6,277 nucleotides of DNA from an uncultured Veillonella sp. (GCA_937930265.1 CALGLI010000028.1:1-6277); one strand, 5' to 3'; shown: positions 1-5,978, counted from the first letter of the stretch. Notes: generated from the sequence alone by a model not told the origin. Translations and numbers: made by a program.

Positions 1-550
1 CTACTATGAGTAATGTTAATCCTGCTAGCCACAACTTGGTAGAACTCGCATAGTTTGAATCTTCTGGATTAACACCAGCTATCCACATAATCGCTACGGG
101 CATCAAACTAATACCTATAATCGTAACGATGGTCCCCGTTACCACTGGAGGAAATAGGCGAATGAGACGACTAAAATAAGGGGCAACGAAAAAGGTAAAT
201 ATCCCCGCCACTATAATAGCACCATACACAGCTGATAAACCATGTTCTGTTCCAATAATAATCATAGGCGCTACCGATGCAAAGGTAACCCCTTGAATCA
301 TGGGAATGCGTGCCCCCACAGATCCTATCCCCAAAGTTTGAATCAGTGTGGCAATACCACAGGCAAATAAATCGGCATTAATGAGACGAATTAGATCCTG
401 TGCAGATAAGCCTAATGCATTTGCTAGAATGATAGGAACGGCGACCGCCCCTGCATACATAGCCAATACGTGTTGCAATCCATAAGAAAACAACTTAGAT
501 AGGGGTAATATTTCATCAACAGGATGGACCTGTTTAGCGATTTCATTCAT
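1..550 (-). CDS. Xanthine/purine permease, NCS2 family (C-terminus beyond window)
   Basis: This is an inner-membrane nucleobase:cation symporter of the NCS2 (NAT) family, most like PbuX/XanQ-type xanthine or urate permeases. It would import a purine base together with a cation. The first 183 residues are visible, read from an ATG at 550. An SD-like GGAGA lies about 7 nt upstream, and an out-of-frame ATG at 555-553 is ignored. The N-terminus carries the family's first helix, with GLQHVLAMYAGAVAVP at about residues 24-39, including the conserved Gln-His pair. Further hydrophobic helices follow, with linkers such as GARIPMIQG (about 79-87) and LFPPVVTGT (about 134-142). The NAT signature motif that helps separate xanthine, urate and uracil carriers lies beyond the edge, so the substrate is inferred from N-terminal resemblance only. 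The gene has its own promoter downstream of the neighbouring gene's terminator. No purine riboswitch fits in the roughly 50-nt leader. Confidence 0.88.
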   Translation of the reverse strand, partial: MNEIAKQVHPVDEILPLSKLFSYGLQHVLAMYAGAVAVPIILANALGLSAQDLIRLINADLFACGIATLIQTLGIGSVGARIPMIQGVTFASVAPMIIIGTEHGLSAVYGAIIVAGIFTFFVAPYFSRLIRLFPPVVTGTIVTIIGISLMPVAIMWIAGVNPEDSNYASSTKLWLAGLTLLIV

Positions 551-609
551 GTCATCTCTCCATTCATCACTACAACATTAAGAAGTTTCACTAATTACAA
601 TGCCATTAT

Positions 610-638
610 ATTAAATCACAACTTATATAATTTGTCAA
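610..638 (-). promoter_or_regulatory. Promoter of the NCS2 permease gene
   Basis: On the minus strand a perfect -35 TTGACA (638-633) is followed after 17 nt by a -10 TTTAAT (615-610). The predicted start near 603 gives a leader of about 53 nt to the ATG at 550. The -35 box overlaps the T-run of the terminator belonging to the upstream gene. Confidence 0.65.
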
Positions 639-670
639 AAAATTAGCCTACTCTATAATGAGTAGGCTAA
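637..670 (-). terminator. Rho-independent terminator of the 194-aa gene
   Basis: A perfect 11-bp inverted repeat, TTAGCCTACTC (643-653) and GAGTAGGCTAA (660-670), has a 6-nt loop. On the minus strand it is followed directly by six T residues (642-637). It lies 18 nt beyond the stop codon of the exported-protein gene. On the plus strand there is no T-run, so it acts in the minus direction. Confidence 0.85.
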
Positions 671-687
671 CACGAATAGACCAATGC

Positions 688-1272
688 TTATTTACCTGTA
701 TATTCTTTTATAGAAGGATTGTGATCTTTCATAGCTTGCTCTAACGCAAAGATAACCATCTCATTCATATATGTACGCAATTCATCATTGTGCACCTTCT
801 CAGCATGGCGTGCCAAAATACCTAAGAACTCTTCTTTATATGTGTCCACTTCATTGGCTGGCACATAATGATGACCATTCAAATAGTTTTGGTAATCTGT
901 ATATAAACTATTTAACACTTTTCTTCCATAGCTATCTTTTTTCCAGCGATGGCTTTCAATGTAAAAGTTTTTTCGTACATTCATATAGTATAATGCATTC
1001 ATCACATCTAATTGACCTGCTGAAATCACTTGATGTGTTTGTAATTCAAATAATTGCTTGCTATGGTCTTGACCATAATTAACAAATGTATCCACTACGC
1101 GTTTTACCTCCCAGTTAGGGCTCTCCACTGTAATGGCAGCTTGTATTTCTGAAATAACTTGTAAGCCTTTTTCCTCTGGCAACATTAACGGATCTTGTGT
1201 CGCATACGCCGTTTGAGCTATAACACCTACCATAACAACTCCTAGTATCCAACGTTTACTTTGCATTTTCAT
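688..1272 (-). CDS. Exported protein of unknown function, 194 aa
   Basis: I do not recognise this family. The N-terminus is a typical Sec signal peptide: a basic start (K2, K6, R7), a hydrophobic core at about residues 9-19 and an Ala-Tyr-Ala site at 22-24. The mature chain would be about 170 residues, in the periplasm or outside the cell. There is no lipobox cysteine, no cysteine anywhere and no second membrane helix. The mature part looks mostly helical and rich in Tyr, Asn and charged residues. The ATG at 1272 is preferred because AAGGAG (1285-1280) lies 7 nt upstream; the Met codon at 1266 would be 13 nt away. The gene has its own promoter and terminator and is transcribed divergently from the SOD-like gene. 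A link to that gene is possible from position but not shown. Confidence 0.8.
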   Translation of the reverse strand: MKMQSKRWILGVVMVGVIAQTAYATQDPLMLPEEKGLQVISEIQAAITVESPNWEVKRVVDTFVNYGQDHSKQLFELQTHQVISAGQLDVMNALYYMNVRKNFYIESHRWKKDSYGRKVLNSLYTDYQNYLNGHHYVPANEVDTYKEEFLGILARHAEKVHNDELRTYMNEMVIFALEQAMKDHNPSIKEYTGK

Positions 1273-1327
1273 ACAAAACTCCTTTCAATCATTGATGTTA
1301 GTAGATTCATTTTAATTATATACTCTT

Positions 1328-1356
1328 ATTATACAGTTTCTACCTCTTTTATTCAA
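1328..1356 (-). promoter_or_regulatory. Promoter of the exported-protein gene
   Basis: On the minus strand -35 TTGAAT (1356-1351), a 17-nt spacer and a consensus -10 TATAAT (1333-1328) are followed by a leader of about 50 nt to the ATG at 1272. It lies about 85 bp from the Fur-like box, too far for direct control by a repressor bound there. Confidence 0.7.
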
Positions 1357-1403
1357 TGTATACTTGTATAGTGCAAGGGTCTTTCATAGATGTTCTTTTT
1401 ATC

Positions 1404-1432
1404 TTGACTTTTAACTCTCTATCTATTACCAT
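1404..1432 (+). promoter_or_regulatory. Probable promoter of the SOD-like gene
   Basis: -35 TTGACT (1404-1409) and -10 TACCAT (1427-1432) are separated by 17 nt. The predicted transcription start, about 1439, falls directly before the Fur-like palindrome. The -10 box matches consensus at only 4 of 6 positions, so the assignment is moderate. Confidence 0.5.
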
Positions 1433-1442
1433 AGAAATAACC

Positions 1443-1465
1443 ATGATAATCTATATCATTATCAT
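1443..1465 (+). promoter_or_regulatory. Fur-box-like operator upstream of the SOD-like gene
   Basis: This is a perfect 8-bp inverted repeat, ATGATAAT (1443-1450) and ATTATCAT (1458-1465), with a 7-nt centre. Compared with the 21-bp Fur consensus built from overlapping TGATAATNATTATCA units, 17 of 21 positions match; the four mismatches are contiguous in the left-centre. It lies between the predicted transcription start and the ribosome binding site, where a bound repressor would block transcription. Fur-type control by iron is the simplest reading. The related regulators PerR and Zur bind similar palindromes and cannot be excluded. Confidence 0.7.
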
Positions 1466-1486
1466 TTCTCAGTGATGGAGGTGTCC

Positions 1487-2119
1487 ATGAAATATTTTGA
1501 ATTAGAACCACTGCCTTATTCTGACCGTGCTTTAGAGCCAATCATCGGCAGAGAAACACTCACATCTTTGTATACTGATGTATACAGCTATGCCGTATCT
1601 CAACTCAATGAACTAGTAGAAGAGTTCCCTGACCTACGTTTCGGTCATATCGACTGCCTGCTGGGAGGTTTGAGTCATGTACCGCAAGAAATTCGTCAAG
1701 ACATTCAGATTTATGGTGGGACCTATAAGAATCTAACCTTATTTTTACACATTTTGACAAGCCCTAATACAAGTACCCTCAACGGACCACTTAAAGATGC
1801 TATCCACCGTTCTTTTGGCTCCTTGGAAAAGTTCCAGCAGCAATTTACAGAGTTGGCTCGCGCTCATGACGGTAATGGTTGGACTTGGCTTGTGATCAAT
1901 CCAGACAATACTCTTTCTATTACTTCTACAAAAGAACACAACAATCCAATTATGAATATGCAAACCGCAATCTTAGGTATCAATGTATGGGATTACATGT
2001 ACGCCCATTCTAGCCGTGAAGAATATATTAACAACTTCTTCACCATTGTGAACTGGAAGATTGTAAACCATATCTATGAAGAAACATTAAAAAATCCAAA
2101 TCGCTTTGGACATGAATAA
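1487..2119 (+). CDS. Fe/Mn superoxide dismutase-fold protein lacking all metal ligands (likely pseudoenzyme)
   Basis: The 210-aa protein aligns over its whole length with Fe/Mn superoxide dismutases (about 200 aa). It keeps the N-terminal LPY/ALEP pattern (9-18), FGS..KF (110-116), GWTWLV (131-136), ITST (145-148), NPIM (153-156), NVWDYMY (166-172) and VNW (188-190). By alignment with E. coli MnSOD, the four metal ligands His26, His81, Asp167 and His171 become Leu28, Leu83, Asn166 and Tyr170. The second-sphere His30, Tyr34 and Gln146 become Val32, Ala36 and His151. It should therefore not bind Fe or Mn at the usual site or dismutate superoxide. The frame is intact and well expressed-looking. 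The ATG at 1487 is chosen because GGAGGTG (1477-1483) precedes it; an in-frame GTG at 1472 lies upstream of that SD. No signal peptide is seen, so it is probably cytoplasmic. A Fur-like box precedes it. Its function is unknown. Confidence 0.85.
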   Translation: MKYFELEPLPYSDRALEPIIGRETLTSLYTDVYSYAVSQLNELVEEFPDLRFGHIDCLLGGLSHVPQEIRQDIQIYGGTYKNLTLFLHILTSPNTSTLNGPLKDAIHRSFGSLEKFQQQFTELARAHDGNGWTWLVINPDNTLSITSTKEHNNPIMNMQTAILGINVWDYMYAHSSREEYINNFFTIVNWKIVNHIYEETLKNPNRFGHE

Positions 2120-2127
2120 AATACATG

Positions 2128-2166
2128 AAAGCTGTCACTACCTCGTCGTAGATGACAGCTTTTTTT
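2128..2166 (+). terminator. Terminator between the convergent SOD-like and ubiE genes
   Basis: AAAGCTGTCA (2128-2137) pairs with TGACAGCTTT (2153-2162). An inner CTAC/GTAG helix (2138-2141 with 2148-2151), one bulged A and a 6-nt loop extend it to 14 bp. Seven T residues (2160-2166) follow on the plus strand, so it mainly ends the SOD-like transcript. The ubiE stop codon (2167-2165) lies inside the T-run. Read on the minus strand the tail is TTTCATGTATTTT, so weaker termination of ubiE is also possible. Confidence 0.85.
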
Positions 2167-2884
2167 ACTCTTCTGGTACAGTGCCTACATGAACGGCTAC
2201 GATACCACCTGTAAGTTCAACATACTTTGCATCTTCTAATCCTACGTCTTTGAAGACTTGCAAAACCCCTTCTTGCCCTACATAACGACGCAAGGATTCT
2301 GGAAGCCACGCATAGGACGATTGGTCGTGACTTAGTTTACCCAACATAGGCAAGATTTTTTCAAAGTACAAATAATATGCTTGTTTAAACCCAAACATAG
2401 TAGGCTTTGCTAATTCCAAAGTAACCACTTTACCACCTGGTTTAACAACACGCTTCATTTCTCGAATAGTTTGTTCTATACTGGGCACATTGCGTAAGGC
2501 AAACCCAGATACGGCCCCATCAAAGGAGTTGCTTTCATAAGGTAAGTCCATAGCATCCCCTTGTGTGAGAGTCACTCGATCTGTATATCCTTCTTTCTCC
2601 AATCGATTCTGTCCTACCGCCAACATTTCTGGACTGAAATCAAGTCCTTCCACATGTAAGTTCGGAATTTCTTGGAGTGCTGTTTTTGTCAACATACAGG
2701 TACCACAAGCAACATCTACCAACCGCATACCTTCTGTTAACTCTAATTGTTCTATTGCAAATCTACGCCACCGTGCATCTTGATTAAAACTCAATAATGT
2801 ATTCATCACATCATAATGCTTGGCAATATGAGAGAAGACATCTTGCACATAGGCTTTTTTATCATCATGTGTTTTAAATTCCAC
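2165..2884 (-). CDS. ubiE: Demethylmenaquinone methyltransferase (UbiE/MenG family)
   Basis: This is a cytoplasmic SAM-dependent C-methyltransferase that catalyses the last step of menaquinone synthesis, methylating demethylmenaquinone. The 239-aa product fits the family's usual 230-250 residues. Family marks, in order: VFSHIAKHYDVMN (16-28) with a downstream WR (39-40); SAM motif I VDVACGT (56-62); GLDFSPEML (80-88); GDAMDLPY (109-116); FALRNVP (128-134); EMKRVVKPGG (142-151); and a C-terminal YAWLPESLRR segment. The GTG at 2884 is preferred over the in-frame ATG at 2917: GGAGG (2895-2891) sits 6 nt before the GTG, whereas the ATG has no SD and falls within the predicted -10 box. Motif I reads GTCM where relatives usually have GTGD or GTAD, which is unusual. 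With no quinone-pathway neighbours, MenG is favoured over a ubiquinone role only because of the presumed anaerobic, menaquinone-type host. Confidence 0.9.
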   Translation of the reverse strand: MEFKTHDDKKAYVQDVFSHIAKHYDVMNTLLSFNQDARWRRFAIEQLELTEGMRLVDVACGTCMLTKTALQEIPNLHVEGLDFSPEMLAVGQNRLEKEGYTDRVTLTQGDAMDLPYESNSFDGAVSGFALRNVPSIEQTIREMKRVVKPGGKVVTLELAKPTMFGFKQAYYLYFEKILPMLGKLSHDQSSYAWLPESLRRYVGQEGVLQVFKDVGLEDAKYVELTGGIVAVHVGTVPEE

Positions 2885-2915
2885 AATATACCTCCAGTTA
2901 TTTATACTGCTATTC

Positions 2916-2944
2916 ATTATACATGAATGGATACGAATATTCCA
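2916..2944 (-). promoter_or_regulatory. Probable promoter of ubiE
   Basis: On the minus strand a perfect -10 TATAAT (2921-2916) lies 17 nt after a weak -35 TGGAAT (2944-2939, 3 of 6 matches). The predicted start near 2909 gives a leader of about 25 nt to the GTG at 2884. This supports the GTG start, because the upstream ATG would not be transcribed. Confidence 0.5.
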
Positions 2945-2964
2945 TAATTTATGATATTTTTCTC

Positions 2965-2993
2965 TTGCAAAAAAAAATTATTACGGTTATAAT
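2965..2993 (+). promoter_or_regulatory. Promoter of sstT
   Basis: -35 TTGCAA (2965-2970) and a perfect -10 TATAAT (2988-2993) are 17 nt apart, with an A-rich spacer. Transcription would begin near 3000, leaving a 60-nt leader. The ubiE promoter lies back to back, with the two -35 boxes about 20 bp apart. Confidence 0.75.
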
Positions 2994-3061
2994 GTGCTTA
3001 TGTCTTTTTTGAGTAGATATTTGTACTCGTTTTTAAGTATTTATAAGTATAAGGAGTTTTT

Positions 3062-4282
3062 ATGAGGGCATTATTTCAATTCATCAATAAATTTAGCCTC
3101 ATCCAGCAAATCTGCGTAGGTCTCTTAATCGGTATTAGTATTGCCGTATGGTCTCCAGAAAATGCGGTGAAATTATCTTTATTAGGTACAATCTTCGTAG
3201 GTGCACTAAAAGGTGTGGCCCCCGTCTTAGTATTTTTCTTGGTTATTGCAGCGGTCAGTCGTCATCGTTCTGGACAAAAAACAGGCATGCGTTCCATTAT
3301 CGCACTCTATATTATCGGCACTTTTGCCGCTGCAGCCATTGCAGTATTAGGTAGTTTTCTTTTTCCTACCTCATTATTACTAACAGCCTCCCCTGCTGAC
3401 ACTGCTCCTCCAAGCGGTATCACTGCGGTACTTTCTACATTATTAACAAATATTGTGGAAAATCCTGTGAAAGCCATCTTAGGTGGTAACTACATCGGTA
3501 TTTTAGGTTGGGCTTTATTATTCGGATTTGCTCTACGTCATGCAGCGAACGAAACAAAAGATGTGATGGCCTCTATCTCAGATGCAATTACTCTTGCTGT
3601 ACAATGGATTATTCGTTTTGCCCCTCTTGGAATTATGGGGCTAGTAGCTCAGTCTATCGGTGAAAATGGATTAGGTGCTCTTCTTATTTATGGTAAGTTA
3701 TTACTAGTATTGCTTGGTTGCATGTTTGCAGTAGCACTCATTATCAATCCACTTATCGTAGCCTTTGTTATGAAACGCAATCCATATCCTTTAGTGTTCC
3801 GTTGTCTTCGTGAATCTGGTGTGACAGCTTTCTTCACTCGTAGTTCTGCTGCCAATATTCCAGTTAATATGGATCTAGCAAAACGTTTAGGCATTACCCC
3901 TGATACCTATTCTATTTCGATTCCACTAGGTGCTACGATTAACATGGGTGGTGCCGCTATCACTATTACTGTTATGGCATTAGCTGCTGTTTCCACACTA
4001 GGGATTCATGTTGATTTTGCTACTGCTATTCTCCTCAGTGTATTAGCCACTATTTCCGCATGCGGTGCCTCTGGTGTGGCTGGTGGTTCCCTATTGTTGA
4101 TTCCATTAGCTTGTTCTCTATTTGGTATCTCCAACGACGTAGCTATGCAAGTCGTAGGCGTTGGTTTCATTATCGGCGTAATCCAAGACTCCACTGAAAC
4201 AGCGTTGAACTCTTCTACAGATATTTTATTTACAGCTGCTGTAGACTATGCACGTAATGGGTACCCTGCAGATAAAGTATAA
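3062..4282 (+). CDS. sstT: Na+/serine-threonine symporter SstT
   Basis: This inner-membrane carrier of the dicarboxylate/amino acid:cation symporter (DAACS) family imports serine and threonine with sodium. The 406-aa product is close in length to E. coli SstT (414 aa) and similar along its whole length. Diagnostic stretches are [18 protein letters not shown] (40-57), [19 protein letters not shown] (142-160), the serine-rich re-entrant loop [13 protein letters not shown] (257-269), [18 protein letters not shown] (286-303), [16 protein letters not shown] (333-348) and [13 protein letters not shown] (375-387). The ATG at 3062 follows AAGGAG (3051-3056) by 5 nt. The gene is monocistronic, with its own promoter and a downstream terminator. 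The residues that form the substrate and sodium sites in this family are intact, so it is expected to be functional. Serine or threonine uptake could feed amino-acid fermentation; that role is inference. Confidence 0.95.
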   Translation: MRALFQFINKFSLIQQICVGLLIGISIAVWSPENAVKLSLLGTIFVGALKGVAPVLVFFLVIAAVSRHRSGQKTGMRSIIALYIIGTFAAAAIAVLGSFLFPTSLLLTASPADTAPPSGITAVLSTLLTNIVENPVKAILGGNYIGILGWALLFGFALRHAANETKDVMASISDAITLAVQWIIRFAPLGIMGLVAQSIGENGLGALLIYGKLLLVLLGCMFAVALIINPLIVAFVMKRNPYPLVFRCLRESGVTAFFTRSSAANIPVNMDLAKRLGITPDTYSISIPLGATINMGGAAITITVMALAAVSTLGIHVDFATAILLSVLATISACGASGVAGGSLLLIPLACSLFGISNDVAMQVVGVGFIIGVIQDSTETALNSSTDILFTAAVDYARNGYPADKV

Positions 4283-4287
4283 AACTC

Positions 4288-4375
4288 AACGCTTACCTAG
4301 TGATTGCAGGTTCTATTTATTCTTTGCTATAGGATGGGAATATGCAATACAATATAGCTTATGAAAGTAAGCGTT
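4288..4375 (+). other. Inverted-repeat element in the sstT 3' untranslated region
   Basis: A perfect 9-bp pair, AACGCTTAC (4288-4296) and GTAAGCGTT (4367-4375), encloses 70 nt. Within it two more 6-bp pairs occur: ATTGCA (4303-4308) with TGCAAT (4343-4348), and GCTATA (4326-4331) with TATAGC (4353-4358). These inner pairs cross each other, so they would form a pseudoknot or alternative folds. The element sits between the sstT stop codon and its terminator. No coding capacity or known RNA family is recognised. Confidence 0.35.
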
Positions 4376-4378
4376 AAC

Positions 4379-4409
4379 AAGGACTGGTACAACATGTGCC
4401 AGTCCTTTT
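4379..4409 (+). terminator. Rho-independent terminator of sstT
   Basis: AAGGACTGG (4379-4387) pairs with CCAGTCCTT (4399-4407). Three inner pairs, including one G-U, leave a 5-nt loop. The stem ends in TTTT (4406-4409), then GTT. It lies about 97 nt beyond the sstT stop codon. On the minus strand no comparable T-run follows. Confidence 0.8.
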
Positions 4410-4714
4410 GTTATCACTGCTATAATAGATTTTTTGTTATATGCTATATTTTGGCTCTATCATATTGTTTGAGGACAGCAATAGGGATCTTCAAAAATTA
4501 GAGGCAAGTTGACAGCCACTGTTCAACTTGCCTCTTGTTCATCTTTGTACATGTTATGTGTTTTATGTAACCTACTTGTATAATGAAACTTGACACTCCA
4601 TATAACAAATATTTATTACTTTATGTTTTTTCTTCCTCAAAATCTCTTTATATAAGTAGTCCCACAATTAACAAAGAGTCATTTTTTTAATTCCTAAGTT
4701 ACGTCTACGTTCCA
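4410..4714. other. Intergenic region between convergent sstT and the CDF gene
   Basis: These 305 bases hold no convincing gene. Seen are an extended -10 on the plus strand (TGCTATAAT, 4418-4426) without a good -35, the 13-bp hairpin at 4500-4535 listed separately, and AT-rich sequence with weak promoter look-alikes in both directions. The stretch just beyond the CDF stop codon has only a poor hairpin (CTCTTT/AAAGAG, about 4643-4677), so no good terminator lies near that stop. Confidence 0.5.
4493..4535 (-). terminator. Strong hairpin, probable distal terminator for the CDF gene
   Basis: A perfect 13-bp inverted repeat, AGAGGCAAGTTGA (4500-4512) and TCAACTTGCCTCT (4523-4535), has an inner CAG/CTG extension. 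Read on the minus strand it is followed by AA and then TTTTT, which suits termination of leftward transcription. The plus-strand tail (TGTTCATC) is poor. It is about 180 nt past the CDF stop codon, so either the CDF message has a long 3' end or a separate short minus-strand RNA ends here. Confidence 0.6.
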
Positions 4715-5878
4715 TTACACCCCAGTATATCCATGTACTACATTTGGTTTCACTATAAATGTTGGTAGTACCGCTTCCACTAATTGGCTCAACTTATGTG
4801 AAAGTTCTTCTTTTGTACTTTTCACACCATGAGGGACTTGTACATCAAAGGCTATCTTTTTATTCTCCACATCGATGCGGATATCATACAAAGAAAAACT
4901 TTCATCATAGGCTTCAATAACTGACACTAGACGTTGTTGTAAGGCCAGTGTTTGCTCGTTTACAACAATTGGGTCCATATGGATGGTCAGTTTTAACTGC
5001 AATTCTTTCAAAGCTTGTCGTTCTACACGATCAATCATGTTATGGATAGTCATTGCATCTTGTTTCGCATCTACTTCTACGTGAATAGATGCATACTCAT
5101 GCCCTGGACCATAATCATGAATCATTAAATCATGAGTTCCTAAAATATCCGGCTTAGATTCTACAAAGTTAATGATTTCTTGTACACGTTCTGCCGTAGG
5201 CTCAAATCCCAATAAACGGTCTGTTGCTTCTTTCAACACTTCAAAACCAGCTTTTGCAATGATAAGTGCCACGATAAATCCTAAATAGCCATCTACGCTC
5301 AACTGAAATATTCCACCCAACAATAAACCGATAGCAATCGCTGCAGTAGCCCATACATCGGATAAAGCTTCTTTCCCATTGGCGCGCAAGATAGGGGAAT
5401 CAATGCGATTGCCAATGGAACGCAAAAAGAAGGATAACCAAATCTTTAATACCATAGCGCCCAACATAACAGCTAAAGCAGACATGGAAAACTCTACTAC
5501 CTCTGGGTTTATAATGTGTTCTATCGCTTCAATGCCTAATTGAGCAGCTACTACAAAAAGTAAAATAGAAAAACCAATGGATAGCAAATATTCCATTCGA
5601 CCATGCCCGTATGGATGTTCTGCATCTGCTTTACGTCCAGATAATTTAAAACTTAAAAAGGATACTAAGGATCCACCTGCATCAGCCACATTATGAATAG
5701 CATCACTAATCATTGCAATGGATCCAATAAGGAAACCAATAAGCAATTCCCCTAAACATACCAGCACATTTACCACAATACCAGTAACACTCGCCATAAT
5801 ACCATATTGTTGGCGCACACTACTATCTTTTACTTCATCTTTGTTGTTTACAAATAAACGGATTAATAGTTCTGTCAT
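4715..5878 (-). CDS. Cation diffusion facilitator (divalent metal efflux transporter)
   Basis: This inner-membrane CDF exporter would move a divalent metal (Mn, Zn or Fe) out of the cytoplasm in exchange for protons. The 387-aa chain has the six-helix membrane part (about 30-215), then a cytoplasmic cation-efflux C-terminal domain (about 225-303), then a second, similar tail domain (about 310-387) found in longer Firmicutes CDFs; MntE is of similar length. TM2 has HNVAD (His62, Asp66) and TM5 has EALSD (Glu170, Asp174), where FieF has DxxxD and HxxxD. The FieF site-B pattern is kept as Asp85, His88 and His92, and the cytoplasmic ligands as His249, His266, His279, His300 and Asp302. TM5 resembles manganese exporters but TM2 resembles zinc exporters, so the metal is left open. 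The ATG at 5878 is chosen because AGAGGTG (5889-5883) precedes it; the in-frame ATG at 5905 has no SD. Confidence 0.92.
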   Translation of the reverse strand: MTELLIRLFVNNKDEVKDSSVRQQYGIMASVTGIVVNVLVCLGELLIGFLIGSIAMISDAIHNVADAGGSLVSFLSFKLSGRKADAEHPYGHGRMEYLLSIGFSILLFVVAAQLGIEAIEHIINPEVVEFSMSALAVMLGAMVLKIWLSFFLRSIGNRIDSPILRANGKEALSDVWATAAIAIGLLLGGIFQLSVDGYLGFIVALIIAKAGFEVLKEATDRLLGFEPTAERVQEIINFVESKPDILGTHDLMIHDYGPGHEYASIHVEVDAKQDAMTIHNMIDRVERQALKELQLKLTIHMDPIVVNEQTLALQQRLVSVIEAYDESFSLYDIRIDVENKKIAFDVQVPHGVKSTKEELSHKLSQLVEAVLPTFIVKPNVVHGYTGV

Positions 5879-5978
5879 ACTACACCTCTTGCTTTCATAT
5901 AACATATAAATACAATTCTACCTCATTCTAATATACTATATCTCAAAAAGTAGTTCTTTTATTCTCATTTACTTTCTC

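Noticed and set aside
771..1082. 103-aa plus-strand reading frame inside the exported-protein gene
   Set aside because: It is antisense to a gene with a clear signal peptide, RBS, promoter and terminator. Its composition is odd (many His, Cys and Ser) and it has no SD.
1359..1370. Short palindrome TATAC-TT-GTATA upstream of the exported-protein promoter
   Set aside because: The 5-bp arms made only of common AT-rich letters are expected by chance in this intergenic region.
1472..1486. Upstream in-frame GTG/ATG starts for the SOD-like gene
   Set aside because: They overlap or precede the GGAGGTG ribosome binding site at 1477-1483, and SOD homology begins at the ATG at 1487.
1487..2119. Sequencing error or frameshift as the cause of the missing SOD ligands
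   Set aside because: Alignment stays in register on both sides of all four ligand positions, and the replacement codons (TTG, CTA, AAT, TAC) are clean substitutions at separate sites.
2885..2917. Eleven-residue N-terminal extension of UbiE from the ATG at 2917
   Set aside because: That ATG has no SD and lies in the predicted -10 box. The GTG at 2884 has GGAGG 6 nt upstream and fits the family's N-terminus.
4441..4512. Small plus-strand ORF of 23 codons
   Set aside because: It has no ribosome binding site, no recognisable sequence, and its end runs into the hairpin at 4500-4535.
5946..5960. AAAAG/CTTTT hairpin in the CDF leader as an attenuator
   Set aside because: The stem is 5 bp and nearly all A-T, too weak to support a regulatory call.
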